From Auricularia sp. M13 (Eukaryota > Basidiomycota > Agaricomycetes > Auriculariales > Auriculariaceae), in NCBI GenBank assembly GCA_037042915.1, contig CM073194.1, positions 2,232,001-2,296,000 of the forward strand: DNA of 64,000 bases, written 5' to 3'. Of the stretch, positions 63,848 through 64,000 are shown piece after piece. The translations under genes and the position numbers were made by a program. Positions within the stretch are counted from its first letter, which is position 1. Each line of letters opens with the position of its first letter. The notes under the pieces were generated by a model that worked only from the letters and a program-made list of their open reading frames with translations, did not search any database and had not been told where the DNA came from.

Positions 63848-63848
63848 A

Positions 63849-63897
63849 GCCCATTTAATTGGGCATATCTCGACCGCTTTCATTCGAAAGCGGTCGA
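63849..63897. repeat. Two adjacent perfect hairpins
   Basis: Hairpin 1: GCCCA/TGGGC around TTTAAT (63849-63864). Hairpin 2: 12-bp stem TCGACCGCTTTC/GAAAGCGGTCGA with loop ATTC (63870-63897). They lie directly after dispersed repeat copy 2. Confidence 0.7.
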
Positions 63898-64000
63898 TCG
63901 TTCGCGTCGGTGCGCGCACTCGTCCTCTCGCGCCACAGCGTCCAACGCGGTGCAATCCAACCTCACTACGGCTGCAGGCATTCGCCCGCGGTTCCACTGA

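Noticed and set aside
1-64000. CRISPR arrays, rRNA genes, bacterial-type operons or Shine-Dalgarno sites
   Set aside because: None seen; the gene structure is that of a fungal nuclear genome.

Overview
The window looks like a transposon-dense part of a filamentous basidiomycete (Agaricomycete-like) genome. The evidence is GC-rich coding sequence, genes split by very short phase-0 introns (about 46-66 bp, GTRNGN donors, CTNAC-type branch points), several Ty3-type LTR retrotransposons, a LINE, hAT-like MITEs, and host families typical of mushrooms (F-box/LRR-like, a DUF6534-like membrane protein, a mitochondrial carrier). The species cannot be named from the sequence.

Layout. (1) 1-~16.7 kb: Ty3-type element A on the minus strand. 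It runs off the left edge and is split in its gag gene by a younger Ty3-type element C (6228-14854, plus strand, 726-bp LTRs, target duplication CTGTG). Removing C restores A's gag frame exactly. (2) 16.9-18.8 kb: no recognisable gene. (3) 18806-26635: a LINE with 16-bp target duplications and a poly-A tail, inserted just upstream of (4) a five-exon mitochondrial dicarboxylate-carrier gene (26954-27994). (5) 28-32.6 kb: gene-poor DNA with decayed repeats and one small gene of unknown function (31107-31939). (6) 32618-44328: Ty3-type element B on the minus strand, with identical 446-bp LTRs and target duplication CTCTC. It has been hit by two different hAT-like MITEs, each with an 8-bp duplication. 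(7) 44.3-55.2 kb: a decayed F-box/LRR-like gene whose intron holds Ty3-type element D (46285-54903, plus strand). (8) 55.3-64 kb: a gene relic, a DUF6534-like membrane protein gene, an 895-codon three-exon gene of unknown function, and dispersed repeats.

Most notable: two structurally different Ty3-type elements (C and D) each carry an extra gene between pol and the 3' LTR. In both, the gene lies on the opposite strand to gag-pol and is split by two canonical introns, all in phase 0. In D this gene has its own CCAAT and TATA boxes, and its stop codon shares a CTAG palindrome with the pol stop. Antisense introns cannot be spliced out of the sense genomic RNA, so such a gene can survive retrotransposition intact. 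Element C also shows a Tf1-like self-priming arrangement: 11 nt at the predicted transcript start are the perfect reverse complement of the primer-binding site next to the 5' LTR.

Many otherwise good reading frames (A gag, C gag and pol, LINE ORF2, B gag, the 31.5-kb gene, the F-box gene) are broken by single missing bases, mostly where a short homopolymer is one base short. These may be real decay or consensus errors. Element D pol, the carrier gene, the 895-codon gene and both antisense genes are free of such breaks.
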